A stretch of DNA of 64,000 nt from Polytrichum commune (taxonomy: Eukaryota > Streptophyta > Polytrichopsida > Polytrichales > Polytrichaceae). The translations under genes were made by a program, and so were the position numbers. Below are positions 44,696 to 56,369 of this stretch, one piece after another; the stretch's first letter is position 1; the number at the start of each line of letters is the position of its first letter. The notes below the pieces were generated by a model. That model was not told the origin of the DNA, did no database searches, and worked only from the letters and a program-made list of their open reading frames with translations. The DNA is taken from contig OX485804.1 of assembly GCA_950295325.1 (NCBI GenBank), forward strand, positions 20,088,001-20,152,000, given 5' to 3'.

Positions 44696-47483
44696 ATGGA
44701 GGTGGTGCAGCAAGCGTGGGGGTGGTTGGATGAGAGGATAACAGCGGAGGTGCACTCGCTTTGGCGGTGGGGGAGCGGGACGGAGCTCACAAGCACATCG
44801 TCTACGCGTGGCCTGCCGTTCGTGGACAGCCCCGCACCCATTGTGGTGGCGGTGGCTATCTACCTCACCATCGTCGTTGGCGGATTGCTGTGGATCAATG
44901 CCAATAACCTGAAGCCGCGTGAGAGGGAGCCCGTGCCGTTGCAGGCGCTCGTGCTTGTGCACAATCTCTTCTGCTTCGCACTCAGCCTCTACATGTGCGT
45001 CGGCATCGTCCGGGAGGCCATCATTCACAAGTACGTCACATTGGTGGTGGTAGTCACATTCCCTTAGCTTTCCTTGTTCCGTTTGGAATTGTGTTGTTGC
45101 TCGGTTTGGAATTGGATTTGAGTTTTCAATCCAAGTCGAGATTCGGGGACATTGGGGTCGTCGGCGGTCTCCGATTGCTGTTTTGCGTTTGGGATGGCGG
45201 AAAGCCCCGGCTTGGTGTGTGAACCGAAACAAAGTCGACTCATTTCCATTCAAAATGTGCTTATTGGCAGGTATACCTTCTGGGGGAATCCTTATAATCC
45301 CAAGGAAAAGGAGGTATGATCTCTTCAACCTGCATTTATTTGTGCATTGATTCAAGCACTCACTTATTCCCCTCTCCTGCCCCATGAACAGTAGGATGTG
45401 ATAAGGGACGAAACAATCTCTATTTCCTTTTCGCTGATTTGGATGCACCTGTTTGGTTGAAAGAAGTAGTCCAATAATGCGGGGACACATGTCGACGAAG
45501 AAATTGGGTAGGCTTGTAGAAGAGAGGAGATTGCATGTTCACCTCTACGACCACCCAACTTTTGATTGTTTAGGTTTACGGTGAGGATGGGCTAATTGGT
45601 GAAGCTGTGGAGAATGTTCGGACCTCAGTGCGAAACGGGTTCAACCATTCGCTTGCAACATCATCAGAAGCTCGAAAGTCTCGGAGTATTAGTGAGGATA
45701 GGAATGTAGGAAAGTGAGGATTTGGAGATTGCTTTGTGGGTAGTACTGAGTTCAGGCGGTGCATTGACAATGCAGATGGCGCTCCTTCTCTACTTGTTCT
45801 ACATGTCCAAGTACGTGGAGTTTATGGATACTGTAAGTTGTTTGTACATCTTCTCTCATCCTCAAATTTAAAGCCGAGCATTTAGTTGCAAATCTTTTAA
45901 AATCTAAAATGCATGGGAATTCTGGAAAACAGAATTGCATGGTGCAGACTTTTCTTCAGGTCTCATTTTGATGGATTGGAGCTACATTCGCCTTTGCATT
46001 TGTTAATGTGGAGCTGGCTATTGACGAGCTTGAGGTGAGAGGTGTGCAGATCATCATGATAATGAAGCGCAACACAAGGCAGATAACCTTTCTGCACGTG
46101 TATCATCACTCCTCTATTTCTCTTATTTGGTGGGCCATTGCTCATCACGCCCCAGGCGGTGAAGGTAAGCTGTTTAATCCAAAACTTGTTTTCTGTTTTC
46201 AAACAGCAAGCTTTCATGTGAAGAAAATTTGATGATGTTGATTTGGTTATAGAAGCGAACGTGTTTGAGTGATGTCTTTGTTATTGACTTAGAGCTGTTT
46301 GTTTTGTGTCGAAATGCAGCATATTTCTCTGCTGCCTTGAACTCAGGAGTACATGTGTTTATGTACGCATATTATTTCCTGTCTGCCATCCTGCGGAACA
46401 ATCCTAAAGTTCGTGCCAAGTACCTCTTCTGGGGCAAGTAAGTAATCAACTAGTGGTCTTGTGTAAAGCCCTATTAGTTTCTTGCAATAGTGATGGATGG
46501 TTTTTGACATTGTTTTTAACAGTGGTTTGATCAACTAAACTTGCAGGTACCTGACCCAGCTTCAAATGTTCCAGTTCATGCTCAATCTCATGCAGGCCCA
46601 TTATGACCTCAAGCACCAGCGGGGACCACAATTCTTAATCACGGCATGTGTTCTTTAACCTCTGTTTGTCTGATGTACAATTGCACCTTTGTATGCATCA
46701 TCAGGTTTTCAGATTATGTGCGCCTCTTTCTTTCAATTTCTAGAGGTTCTTAAAAGTACAAGACATTTCAAGTCATAGAGTCATATCTATGGTGTGTCTG
46801 GGAAGCTATTCAACTTGCAGGATAAAGTCTGCATGCCAATGACTATGTTGGCCTAAAGGTGAAGTTCTTGGCAAAAATTTAGTATCCGGTTAAGTTATCC
46901 AGGTCAAATATGTCTAGTCACTTGTGTGATGAATGGATTTATTGTAAGCCATCTGTAAACACTTTGTTGTCACTCTCAGGGTTGAGAAGATCGATAGTAG
47001 ATGTGTTCCCCAAGATGGTCATGTTGTTGCGATCTCAAGAAACTTCAGGCTTTAGAGTTAAAGGAAAGATAATTGTAAATCCTTGTTCCAAGTGCTTCAA
47101 AGCAAACAGTGTATAATGTGTTACTTCCTGAATCATGGGTTAAGGGTGTTGAAAGTAAGGGCTTGCTATATTTTTACAAAAAAATAACTTTTGTGTGGAG
47201 TTGGTGCCAAAGTGTGCAAAAATTGTAAGTTTGGTTTTAAATCTGGAAGGCTCACTACAAGGTATTTGAGAAATTTAAATTAACCTACTGCTAACTTTAC
47301 TATCTACCACATGTACTACTGTTATATGTTTAAAGACTGACATTACATTTGTTGGATAATCTGGCTGTGCAGATCTTGTTCTACTACATGATCTCCCTGT
47401 TGATGCTGTTTGGCAACTTCTACGTACAAAAGTACATTATGTCTCCAAGTAAATCAAAAAAGGGAGGCAAAAAGATTGAATGA
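44696..47483 (+). CDS. ELO-type PUFA elongase, 7 exons
   Basis: Condensing enzyme (3-ketoacyl-CoA synthase) of the ELO family, expected in the ER membrane. Exons: 44696-45030, 45271-45313, 45776-45832, 46050-46164, 46320-46437, 46547-46643, 47373-47483. Phases close to 291 residues. Landmarks are GLPFVDSPAPIV near the N-terminus, YNPKEKE, MSKYVEFMDT, the histidine box in FLHVYHHSS, and NSGVHVFMYAYYFL. The C-terminus has ILFYYMISLLMLFGNFY and a terminal KKIE, a dilysine ER-retrieval signal. Several hydrophobic helices span the length. Moss delta-6 elongases of this size lengthen C18 delta-6 polyunsaturated acyl chains towards arachidonic/eicosapentaenoic acid; that substrate is inferred from resemblance. 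Introns 1-5 are GT-AG; intron 6 appears GC-AG (or uses a weak GT six bases later, adding two residues). Confidence 0.92.
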
Positions 47484-48573
47484 GATACGTGCAGTAGTCA
47501 AAGATACTTTGTAAGAGGTACCTAGGAGTGATCTGTCAACGCAGGCTTTCTGGCACTTATGACTTTTGAGCTATGAGAATCCCGGAGGCCTGAACTCTGT
47601 GGTGATAGGAGAGTCGCATTGTAATCTAGGTGAGTTATTTACACAGATCTGCATTGCAAGCCATTTATGTCGCAGTCAACAATTTAGTGCTGTAGGAACA
47701 GTTGAGCTTGGGCTGCCACATTGACTCAGATGCAGTCTTTGACTTACCATATAATGGTAGTCATCATCGGCTGAGTAAAAGAATTGGTGAGTTGATCAAT
47801 ATCATGATCAATAACCGGGTGTCTATATGGTTTCCATTTCTCCAGTTTGTAGTTATTGTAGGAGTGTTTGGTGTCTGTTAAAGATTTGCAATTGTTGATA
47901 TCCTGAAGAACTTTGTGAGCCTTGAGATAGAGGATCATCATGGACAGCAAGCCTCATATTGCAAGCCTGATGCCAATCACCTGACGATATTGATGTCTGA
48001 CTAAATCAACATTCTGCCCTTGTGGTAGTAAAGCTGAGGATAACATGCTAGGAGATAAGCAGATTTATCCTCAGCTTATCCTCAGCCATAAGTTAAGATG
48101 TGGTACCGGATTATCCCTCCAGAACATTTATTATGACGAAAAGTGATCTACAAATAAGTGGGCTTTCAGTACAATCAAGCATAGACACAGATTCAAGTGG
48201 TGGTTCACGCCCTTAAATTTTGACCTTGTGTTCTGGATTTTTTGAAACATGATGTATTATAACACAGAAGTTCAAAGAAGCCCATCTGTAATCCTATATC
48301 GGACTGCTTTGTGAGCTTGTGAGAAGATACCAATGTGGTGATGACAAACCTAAGAGTTTACTTGACATATCTTAACACTGTGATGGCTCTATACTTCAAC
48401 AAAAATTAAACTTTCCCCATTTTAATTGTGCTACATGTCATTCCTACATTAAATGAGGCCCATGGAATTCCTGGCCATTGATTTAAATTGAAATGAAATT
48501 GATTTTAAAGTCCAAGAAGCTGAAAACGTGAATGGGGACTAAAAGTACATCATGATGGTTTTAAACAAGCTAA
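47484..48573. other. ELO 3' region and intergenic DNA
   Basis: Presumably begins with the 3' UTR of the elongase gene. No further gene, RNA or repeat partner was recognised, and no polyadenylation signal could be assigned with confidence. Confidence 0.4.
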
Positions 48574-48728
48574 GGGTCGCTTTACACTATGGTGGAGGAG
48601 TCCTCTGGTTGGTCAAGCATTTTAGTCCAAGACATGGTTATTTGAGGCGAGGGATGGTATGCTGGAGAAGATGAAAAGACAATAAAACAATGCCTTAAGA
48701 AATCTTGACCAGCCGTAGTGTAACCACC
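48574..48728. mobile_element. Short TIR element (~155 bp)
   Basis: The left end gggtcgctttacactatgg and the inverted right end ggtggttacactacgg are imperfect terminal inverted repeats, with taa/tag on the flanks. The terminus resembles that of 9176-9319 (gggccggtttatactatgg), suggesting one MITE family. Non-coding. Confidence 0.4.
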
Positions 48729-49021
48729 TAGAGGAGAAGTGTCTTGGACAACTTCTCCAAGAGGAGGAGTCCATTGGATTACTTCACAAAACAGTCATAG
48801 CCGGCAATAGTAGAAACCTTTACCCCCTAAATGACCATTGTATTGATGTTTAAAAAAATAACATTGATCAATAAATAAAATGTATATGGCAATGTTTAAG
48901 AACTTCTTTCATGACAAGAATTTCTTTGAAAATGTTCCACCTCTATAATACATCCAAATTAAGGTAAATAAGTAGGTAACATTATCTTCCTATTGATTTT
49001 TAAAGAAATTACATGTTGGTA

Positions 49022-49786
49022 CAGTCCAACCTCATTAATACGACACTTGTTTATACGATACCCTCAATATTACGACACATTTTTGCGAGACCAAACTTTT
49101 CAGTTCAAAACTCCCTCTTTTATACGACTACAACACTCGATAATGCAACATTTTGAATCTCCGTTTTGTCATATCTCCGTTAAAGAGGTAGTTAATGCTA
49201 GAATTCCTTTCATCTATATTATGTACATCTAAAATACATCCATTTTCACTTGGGACCTACTCGGGAGCTTCACTTATTGTTGGGAGCTTAATGGTAATTA
49301 GGGTTACAAGTGTAGAATGGACATGGTTAGGGTGAGAGTGACCTCTTGCCTATTATGTTGCCTTGTACATGGGTGATATAGTATATCTTGATGCTAAACG
49401 TCATGCATCTTTGTTGTTTAGTTTCTTATTGAAGAACTCTTTATATTTTGGTGTTAATGAAATGATTAGTTTCCAAAAGCTAGATGGGAATTTAAATAAG
49501 ATGACAGTTGCTAACGTGGGTAGGCAACACCAAAGATCTTCAGACTCTTATTTTAAGAGTTCTTGAGAATATTTGTATGTGTTGGGAGCTATAAGTTATT
49601 ATTTCATACCATCTATATTGCTTAAACTCATTGTGTATATTTTAAAGCTCATATTACTTATGTTTTCGTATTCCCTCAATAATATGACAACTTTACGCCA
49701 TTTGTCATATTAATGAGAAGACGACACCTCGATAATACGATTTTTTTTGTGTTTCCCAAAACTGTCATACTAAAGAGGGAGAACAA
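49022..49786 (+). mobile_element. Pogo/Tigger-like element, copy 2
   Basis: Bounded by TA on both sides (49020-49021, 49787-49788). The left end cagtccaacctcattaata followed by cgac has the shape of Tigger/pogo terminal repeats. The right end, inverted, reads ttgttctccctctttagta. An open stretch at 49.39-49.57 kb encodes KRHASLLFSFLLKNSLYF, then ISFQKLDGNLNKMTVANVG, then RQHQRSSDSYFKSS and a stop. The other copy keeps the same ending, so this is likely the transposase C-terminal tail. The DDE domain is gone. Confidence 0.7.
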
Positions 49787-49869
49787 TAGTGCAAAGATTT
49801 CTCCAAGGAAAAAATATTTTTAATAGCTGTTGTGATGGTGATGAGAGGGTTGACTTGCCAGCCGGATGT

Positions 49870-51260
49870 TCTAAATGTTTGTATGGGTGGATTGTATTTA
49901 GTGGTTTTCCGCTGTGGGCGGTGTTTGGGAATTTGTCATGGCAATAACTAAATTCAATGAATTGTACGACATTTGAGGGGGTTCGCGTGGGGGGGGGGGG
50001 GGGGGTTTGGATGTCTGTGGGGGCGCCTAGTATGCATAGTATGTCCGGTCTGAGTCTGTCTAGGCATGTGCATGATCTAGTGGGGCATGTGCATTGGAGT
50101 AAGCAAGGTGGGACTATGTTGTCTTGGGGCCTAGAGTTTTGGTTACCTGCATTGATGAGTGTAATATCTCGTATGTTTATTTGATTGTAGTGTATGTGCG
50201 ATTTGATGTAATGCTTTATTATGTCACGCTATATATAGGCCCTTTATATGGGGGTTTGAGCATGTAGAAAGTAAGTGTGACCATGTGCCTATGACATTAT
50301 TGGGGCATAGTGTACAGTTCGGGTTTGAGTGTAAGTTAGGCTAGAAGATACTTTTATGGTGGTTACCCATATATTGGGCATATCAAAATTTTAGAGTTTG
50401 TGTAATTTGGGCATCTATGATCCCATGATTTCTCCAAAATTGGTTGGAGAGTTTGTGGTTGGTTTGGTTATTAATTAGATGTCCATTTGTCTATGTATGT
50501 GAATTTGGATTGGGCCAATCTTAGCTCTTGGTTCATGTGTTCCTCGTTGATGTATGTTTATGGGTTGCGTATAGCACCCGTGTGGGTACCGCTTGGGACC
50601 CCGTTGAGCCAGTATGGCGTAGTATGGGCCGTATGTATCCTAGGAGTGCTGGCGGTTTTGTCTAGGAGGGCTCCATTACTTGTTAGTTGATCCGTAATTT
50701 CATTTCCTATTATGCCCGTGTGAGCTCTGACTTTTTGAATTATAAGTTTATGTGTGGACCAGGTTATATGGTTGACTATAGCGGCAATGAGTAATTCATC
50801 CGGGTGCTTATGTTGGGATGATGGGTTTCGTATGTGGTTATATATTAGGTATATATTATTAAGGCTATCCGTAAACATGTGGGTATCTTGCGTATGGTGT
50901 TGTGTACCTTGGATTGCTATTAGGATGGTGTTTAATTTGGCTCTGAGTATGTTTTGTAAACCTGGAAGTCTTTCTACAATCCCAATGTTGTTGGCAAGGC
51001 AATAGACTCCTAATCCGGTTGCATTGCCTATGCCATTTTTGTCAGGGGTATAAATGAGTCATTGGTGTATATGCGTTGTTGTGGGGAAGAGTTCCACTCT
51101 TTAGCAAGAAAGGCCTCCTTCATATCATCATATGTTATTTTAGATGTGGTTGGATTGTCATGAGTGTCCTAGTAAGATAGAATCCATGATGTCTTCCACA
51201 CGGTTGTTGATTTGTGTTAGGTGTTCAATCCATGTTTGGCCAGGTGCCGGGAAAGTGAGG
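49870..51260 (-). pseudogene. LINE 3' part: RNase H plus restriction-like endonuclease
   Basis: Reading down the minus strand: QQRIYTNDS (RNase H start), GIGNATGLGVYCLANN, THMFTDSLNNIYLIYNHI and IQKVRAHTGIIGNEITDQL (the RNase H H..GN..AD region) at about 51090-50600. Next comes a zinc knuckle, CTLCPNNVIGTWSHLLSTC (C-x2-C-x9-H-x4-C, about 50316-50260). Nine or so codons on, the motif RHN appears with its Arg codon turned into a stop. Further down are CTCLDRLRPDILCI (about 50070-50030) and VQFIEFSYCHDKFPN (about 49970-49925). CCHC-RHN-PD-E is the signature of the restriction-like endonuclease of some LINEs. RNase H followed by this domain is known from the Dualen/RandI clade. One frameshift, one internal stop and a G17/C17 run are visible. 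Confidence 0.75.
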
Positions 51261-51274
51261 TTGTTTTATTAACA

Positions 51275-51600
51275 AATCAAGAGGGGGATATATGGGTGAG
51301 CCATTGTTGAAAGCCTACAATGTGCTTGAGAGCGTGTAATTCTATGTGAAAGTCTCCAAATTCAGCCAACAAAATATGACAGGTTGCAAAGAACGCACTT
51401 TGACGTAAGACATATGCATCTTCATGCCCATATCTAAAACCTTCCAATAAGAGTTTTTCAAGTTGTCTCCACAAACCTTGGTGTCATATGTGAAAGTTGG
51501 AAGTGCCAAAGCCTTGAATAGATGGGAATTGAGTTCCCAACATGTGGCTCTAACAACTGCTTCATTCCTTAGAAGTGCCCATCAAGGCTTTCATACCTGT
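51275..51600 (-). pseudogene. Second LINE relic, post-RT region
   Basis: Two overlapping minus-strand frames are legible. One reads WELNSHLFKALALPTFTYD and then KMHMSYVKVRS. The other, shifted, reads CHILLAEFGDFHIELHAL, then KHIVGFQQWLTHISPS. Both fit the region C-terminal to the RT domain of a widespread bryophyte LINE (as remembered), where the order WELK..LFKALALPTF ... HILLAEFGE.PIELYALK occurs. It is distinct from the RNase H LINE next to it. Frameshifts show it is dead. Confidence 0.55.
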
Positions 51601-51649
51601 AATTTTTTGCCTTTTTTACTAGATGGCACAAAGTATCAATGTGAATAAA

Positions 51650-53670
51650 AATCAATCCCAAGGTATTTGTATTCATGAGTTATCTCAATTGCTCGGGGTG
51701 ATCACACCCCCTTACGTTTCGTAACCACATGCGATAATGGAGTAATTAATGGGGGGATATTTAAGCACCTCTCAATATTTTTTCCTCCCTATTTGTAGAC
51801 AAATAGCTATTTTTAATTGATTTTTGAGCACCATGCATTTATTTGTAATTATTTAGAGAGGCTAATTTCTGGCACATTTCTTTTTAATAAATTATACAAA
51901 TACCAAATAATGGACATAATACTATAGCATTGCAAAACCGACTATGTGAGCAACAAACATTCCATACCATTCAATTTGTCACTCATTTGATTTTAATCAA
52001 TAATACTAATCCTAAATCATTCAAAGTACCATTCAAAACATAACCAATAGCACTTGGATATTAGTTATAATAGAATATACAAGTTGAAATAAAAAAAGAT
52101 GTATAACATGGAGAGAATAAAACAAGAAATGTAATTAGTTGTGACAAGACATGAAATTTTGCACAACTACCTACTCCCAAAAAACAAGGTTGCATTCAAA
52201 TACAAGAAAATTAATACAAAAGTTATAAACATTAACTTGAATTATGTTCATACACCCAACTCTAGTCTCATTCAAACCTCGTAACAAAAATTTACAATGT
52301 GAAGGGTTAGGATACAACTCCCTAGATGCATTCTTGGGTCAGCTAAGGATTCTTCATCCTCCCCCTTCATAGTTCCAATGCACTTTGGAGATACTCCTTC
52401 ATCAGTGAGTGTATACACCTTGATCTTCTTCATTCCCATGCCAAACCATAACCCTAAATTCAAACCTTGCAAGACTATACCCAAAACCCCAAAAATAACT
52501 CGGAATCTCAAAACCAACAAAGAAGAGATGGATCATGAAAGCTAAATCTTAAACCAAATACATGTGGAAAACATTGCAAAGGAAGTGGTCATTCATCACC
52601 ATCTACCTGCATGAAAAAAACTCTAGAAAATGCTCAAAAAAAAGTGTGAGGTTGACAATCAAGGACTGAGGTTGTGACAAACCAAAACCAATTGCAGAAA
52701 GCAATTGAGGGTGACGATGGAGGCTGTTAGGTTTTAAGCATCCAGCGAGGTCCCACATGTTCAGCGCCATTGCAAAACCCAATGGCTGTGAGGAGCGCCA
52801 ACTCATTCCTTCCCCCAAAAAAATCCCATGACATTTTTGTTCATACTAATGCGTTTGATTCAAATTTGGACAAAAGCTACACACTTCTTCATCCAAGTAC
52901 TCAAACACATAATTGTTCTACTGATCCTACTACACACTTTTAGGGGATCCTATGTCTATGATTTTTTTTAAAGTTTTTTTAATTTTTCTACTGATGACCA
53001 AAATGGAGGAATTATCCACCACCCTATTTTACATATAATCATGTAGGGGACATATTTCCAATGCTATGGTAGATCTAACAGAAATTTAAATTTAACTCTA
53101 AATGAATTAAATTGATCCTATTTTTAATTTTATTTTAATCTCACGTGGTTTTTTAAAATTCCGATAGTCACCTCCCCGAGCTCAATTGGGTCGTACTCGA
53201 GGTAAATGCCTCTTGGTTCGATTTCCTTTTGCTGCAGCCAAATATCATGATTTAAGTCTTAGATAGGTTGACTTCAAGGCTAGAAGAAGTGGAAGACTCA
53301 TAGCTTGTTCAAAAGTCTATGGCCATTAAATACCTAACCTACCTCGTACTCAACAAAAGGAAACTTGAAAATAAACAAACTACCATCTCACCTCCCTAAA
53401 ATGGGACTAAAATTTATTTTTATTTTTTATTTTATTTACTTACTAATAGAGCCCACCTCCCAAAAGAGGCATAACTCCCCATGCTACAACATGGTCCGCC
53501 GTGTTAAGTATTTGGATAATGGGCTCGCATTCATGCCGGTACACTGTGCGGGCGTAATTTTTCTTTTCTTCAAAAGTCTATGTGGGTCTGCTCCAAGTTT
53601 AGAGAGTAGAACAATGTCGTTTTGGCACTATTAGAGGCGAAACGAATTCCTCTATGGTTTATGCTCTTCC
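51650..53670. other. AT-rich intergenic DNA, nothing recognised
   Basis: No open frame above about 90 codons and none with protein-like motifs. Short A/T homopolymers are frequent. Confidence 0.45.
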
Positions 53671-54400
53671 TAGTATTGTTCTCCCTCTTTACTAAGATAA
53701 GTTTGGTTGAGCAAGAAAGTGGTATATTACCTGAAGGTCATATTCTTGGTAATACTATAGGCTTGAGGAAGCTTGGCTACTGGTGCTAGGCAATTGTCCA
53801 CATCATTTCCCTCCATTGGGTTCTTCATTCAAATTGAAATTGATTGGCTTTTGTTGTTAGTATCCCACCACTCAAACAATAACCTATACTATGAGTCTGA
53901 AAATGAAAATTTAGTTCATTTGAATACAAATTGAAAAAGTACAATCCAATGTACAAAAAACTAATTTTAGCACATTAGTAATAAAACAAAAGTATCAAAT
54001 AAAATATTAATATTCATGTGCTAAAATAATGTTTAAATGGATTATTAAAATTATTAAAAATTATATGCTAGAGTTAGAAAATTATTTTAAGTTCAATTTT
54101 AAGATAACAAAGGCCCTTCCAAATGGTAAGTCACAAAATTATAACCTCAATGCTAATGAGGAGTAATGAAGAGTAAGGTAGAAATATGGAAATTGGTAAA
54201 AACAAGTTGATTATGCCAGAACAAGTGGCTTGAAATTTGTGCAACATTGTTCAGAGATAGAGTAGAGGAAATGATGAGGAATTCAAAGTTGTTGCATAAT
54301 TTTATTCCATGTAACTAATTAGTTACATTTTCCCAAAGAGGCATGCAAGTCAAACCCCGTATTTGTACAATAGAGTCTCCCTAATACGACCATCAAAAGT
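53671..54400. repeat. Two isolated pogo-like terminal repeats
   Basis: At 53672 the words attgttctccctctttacta match the right terminus of the pogo-like element (inverted). At 54371 tagagtctccctaatacgac has the shape of its left terminus. Both point the same way and neither bounds a matching interior, so they are stubs of deleted copies. Confidence 0.45.
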
Positions 54401-55009
54401 ATCCTACCCTGCATACGAATGCACACAAAGCGGTTAACTCAATGGCACCCAAAAGTGATCCGAAGTGGTGTGAAACATGACCTCTCTAGCCTATCACTGC
54501 ATCTAACCTATCACTTCATCCTTGTTGACCCACCGCTTTGAAAATTTGCCATTTTGGATCCACACAAGAATCATTCTATTCCTAGTCTAGTGCACCAGTA
54601 GCTGGCCATTATGTTTTTCTACCTTGAATTTTAGGCAACTGCAACTGGTCTATATTGTGTGTCCTTTCCAACTGGATTATTTTATCAGGTTTGCAACTGG
54701 TGTTTATGTTGGTTTTGGTAACTTAAAGCAATGAACCTTGGAACTCCATCATTCGGTCCTCTTTTTGTGGTCATTTTGGCAACCATTTGGCCCATGGTAA
54801 CTTAGTACTTGCATGGAAGTAGTAGGCATAGTCTGTAGAATTTCACCCACATATTGTATCCAATGTGATTGGAATTGCTTTTGGAATATCCCTTGTGTGT
54901 CAACAACCAAGCGGGTACTATGAAAAGGTGACTTTGCCATGCTTGTTTCAAAGAGTGTGCCAAGTGTCACCAATGCGGAATATCTTTGGCTATAAGTTGA
55001 GTTGTGTAA

Positions 55010-56366
55010 GGGTGAATTTCCATGTAGGTCGCTCGTCCACCAGATTCTAATGAAAATAAAGACAAACTTGCTCAAATGCAATTGGAATCCAATTGGGCAG
55101 GGTTCGTATGTGCCAACTAGCTACTCTCATCTTCTCAAATCCAGACCCATTTACTAAGGGCGAGGGTACGTGTACCAATCTTGGTCCATTTTTTGAAAAA
55201 TAAATGGGTGGACGGGTGAAAAAAGGGTGGTGCCATGTGCCCATCCCCCCTCACCCAAGGACCGGTACTCCACATGGATAGGTGTCCCGCATTATATACG
55301 TTGTGCAAGAACGGGCGCCAAAGGACCGGCGGTGCTAATGGTCAAGAGAAGGACGTGTGCTGGTTAGAGAGCTCCAGTGACCAGAATGGCCGGTCACCTT
55401 GGGTACTAAAGGCCATATTGTTCTTCAAGTCCTTTCTTTTGGGGTACTCCTAGGGCTCCATGCTCTTGCATCATGCTTTCTTTGTGGACTCAAAGCCTAA
55501 TTGTGAGAAGAAATGAAAAGGAAAGAAGAGATAGAAAATGATTGTATGTTATATCGTTGGAGTTCTCATCGTGAACTAAAGTGAACTCATGGGAACATGT
55601 ACCTTATGATGTTTTCAAGAATTTGGATCTTAATAACAAAAAAATACATGTATAAAATGCAATGTGATAGTAAGTGTTGGGTTTAATAAAATAAAATAAA
55701 AAGAAAATACTTTTCAAATGTAAAAAAATCACTTATAAACAACATCTTATCACGATTTCAACTAAAAGTAAAATATGAAAATATTTATATAATTCCATAG
55801 ATGACATCTGTACCAACCTTTGGATACCAAGAACACATAATTGAAAATTCATTCAATAAATGTACGGGAATTCTTGTACAAGGCAAATTTCAAAAGTTAA
55901 ATGATGATGACCTTCATTACTAGTCACCTTCACAAAGTGTGACATCTTATTATTCACCAAATTTGGTAAGAAAGTAAGAAATAGAAATAAACTGGCACCC
56001 CACATAGAAGTACCCCTCCATTAAATGGGTGACATCACCCATTTTTTGGATGATGTCACCCGTTTCTCACCCACTTAAAAAATGGAGCGGCACCGGCTCA
56101 TGGAACTTAGCCCTAACTTCGTTGGCCATGTTTAAACCCTCCTTCTCCTAAAACCGGTCTTCAATCCTTTGGTGAACGGTACTTGTAGGTTTAAAAAGTG
56201 CTTTAGTAGGCGCATGGAAGTCTAGGGGCCCATGTCCACGGCCCTCCATATTACAATAGGCCATCAGATGGTGGTTGGTCGGTGGCTTGTGCTTATGTAC
56301 ATGAGAATACCTTCAACCCACTATTATCTAGAATAGTGGGCGAGTGGCCTACATGAAAACTCACCC
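55010..56366. mobile_element. MITE D with nested TIR element
   Basis: The left end gggtgaatttccatgtagg and the inverted right end gggtgagttttcatgtagg continue as inverted repeats for about 40 bases (gcccacc / gattcta region). TAA flanks both sides (55007-55009, 56367-56369). Without the nested insertion the element is about 400 bp, a size usual for a non-autonomous PIF/Harbinger-like MITE. The interior shares words with 8059-8835. A related copy at 8.06 kb lacks the nested element. Confidence 0.8.
55158..56113. mobile_element. 956-bp TIR element nested in MITE D
   Basis: Flanked by TAA (55155-55157, 56114-56116). The left end gggcgagggtacgtgtacc and the inverted right end gggctaagttccatgagcc are related, and the similarity returns further in as tccattttttg / tccattttttaag, then tgggtg and gggtga. 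The imperfect inverted repeat thus spans about 70 bases. Internal frames are short and unrecognised, so it is non-autonomous. It must be younger than the MITE that contains it. Confidence 0.65.
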
Positions 56367-56369
56367 TAA

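Noticed and set aside
44480..45490. 336-codon open frame on the minus strand
   Set aside because: It runs antisense over ELO exon 1, intron 1 and the GC-rich leader. Its length is explained by low stop frequency in GC-rich DNA, and its His/Arg/Pro-rich translation mirrors the elongase coding bias.
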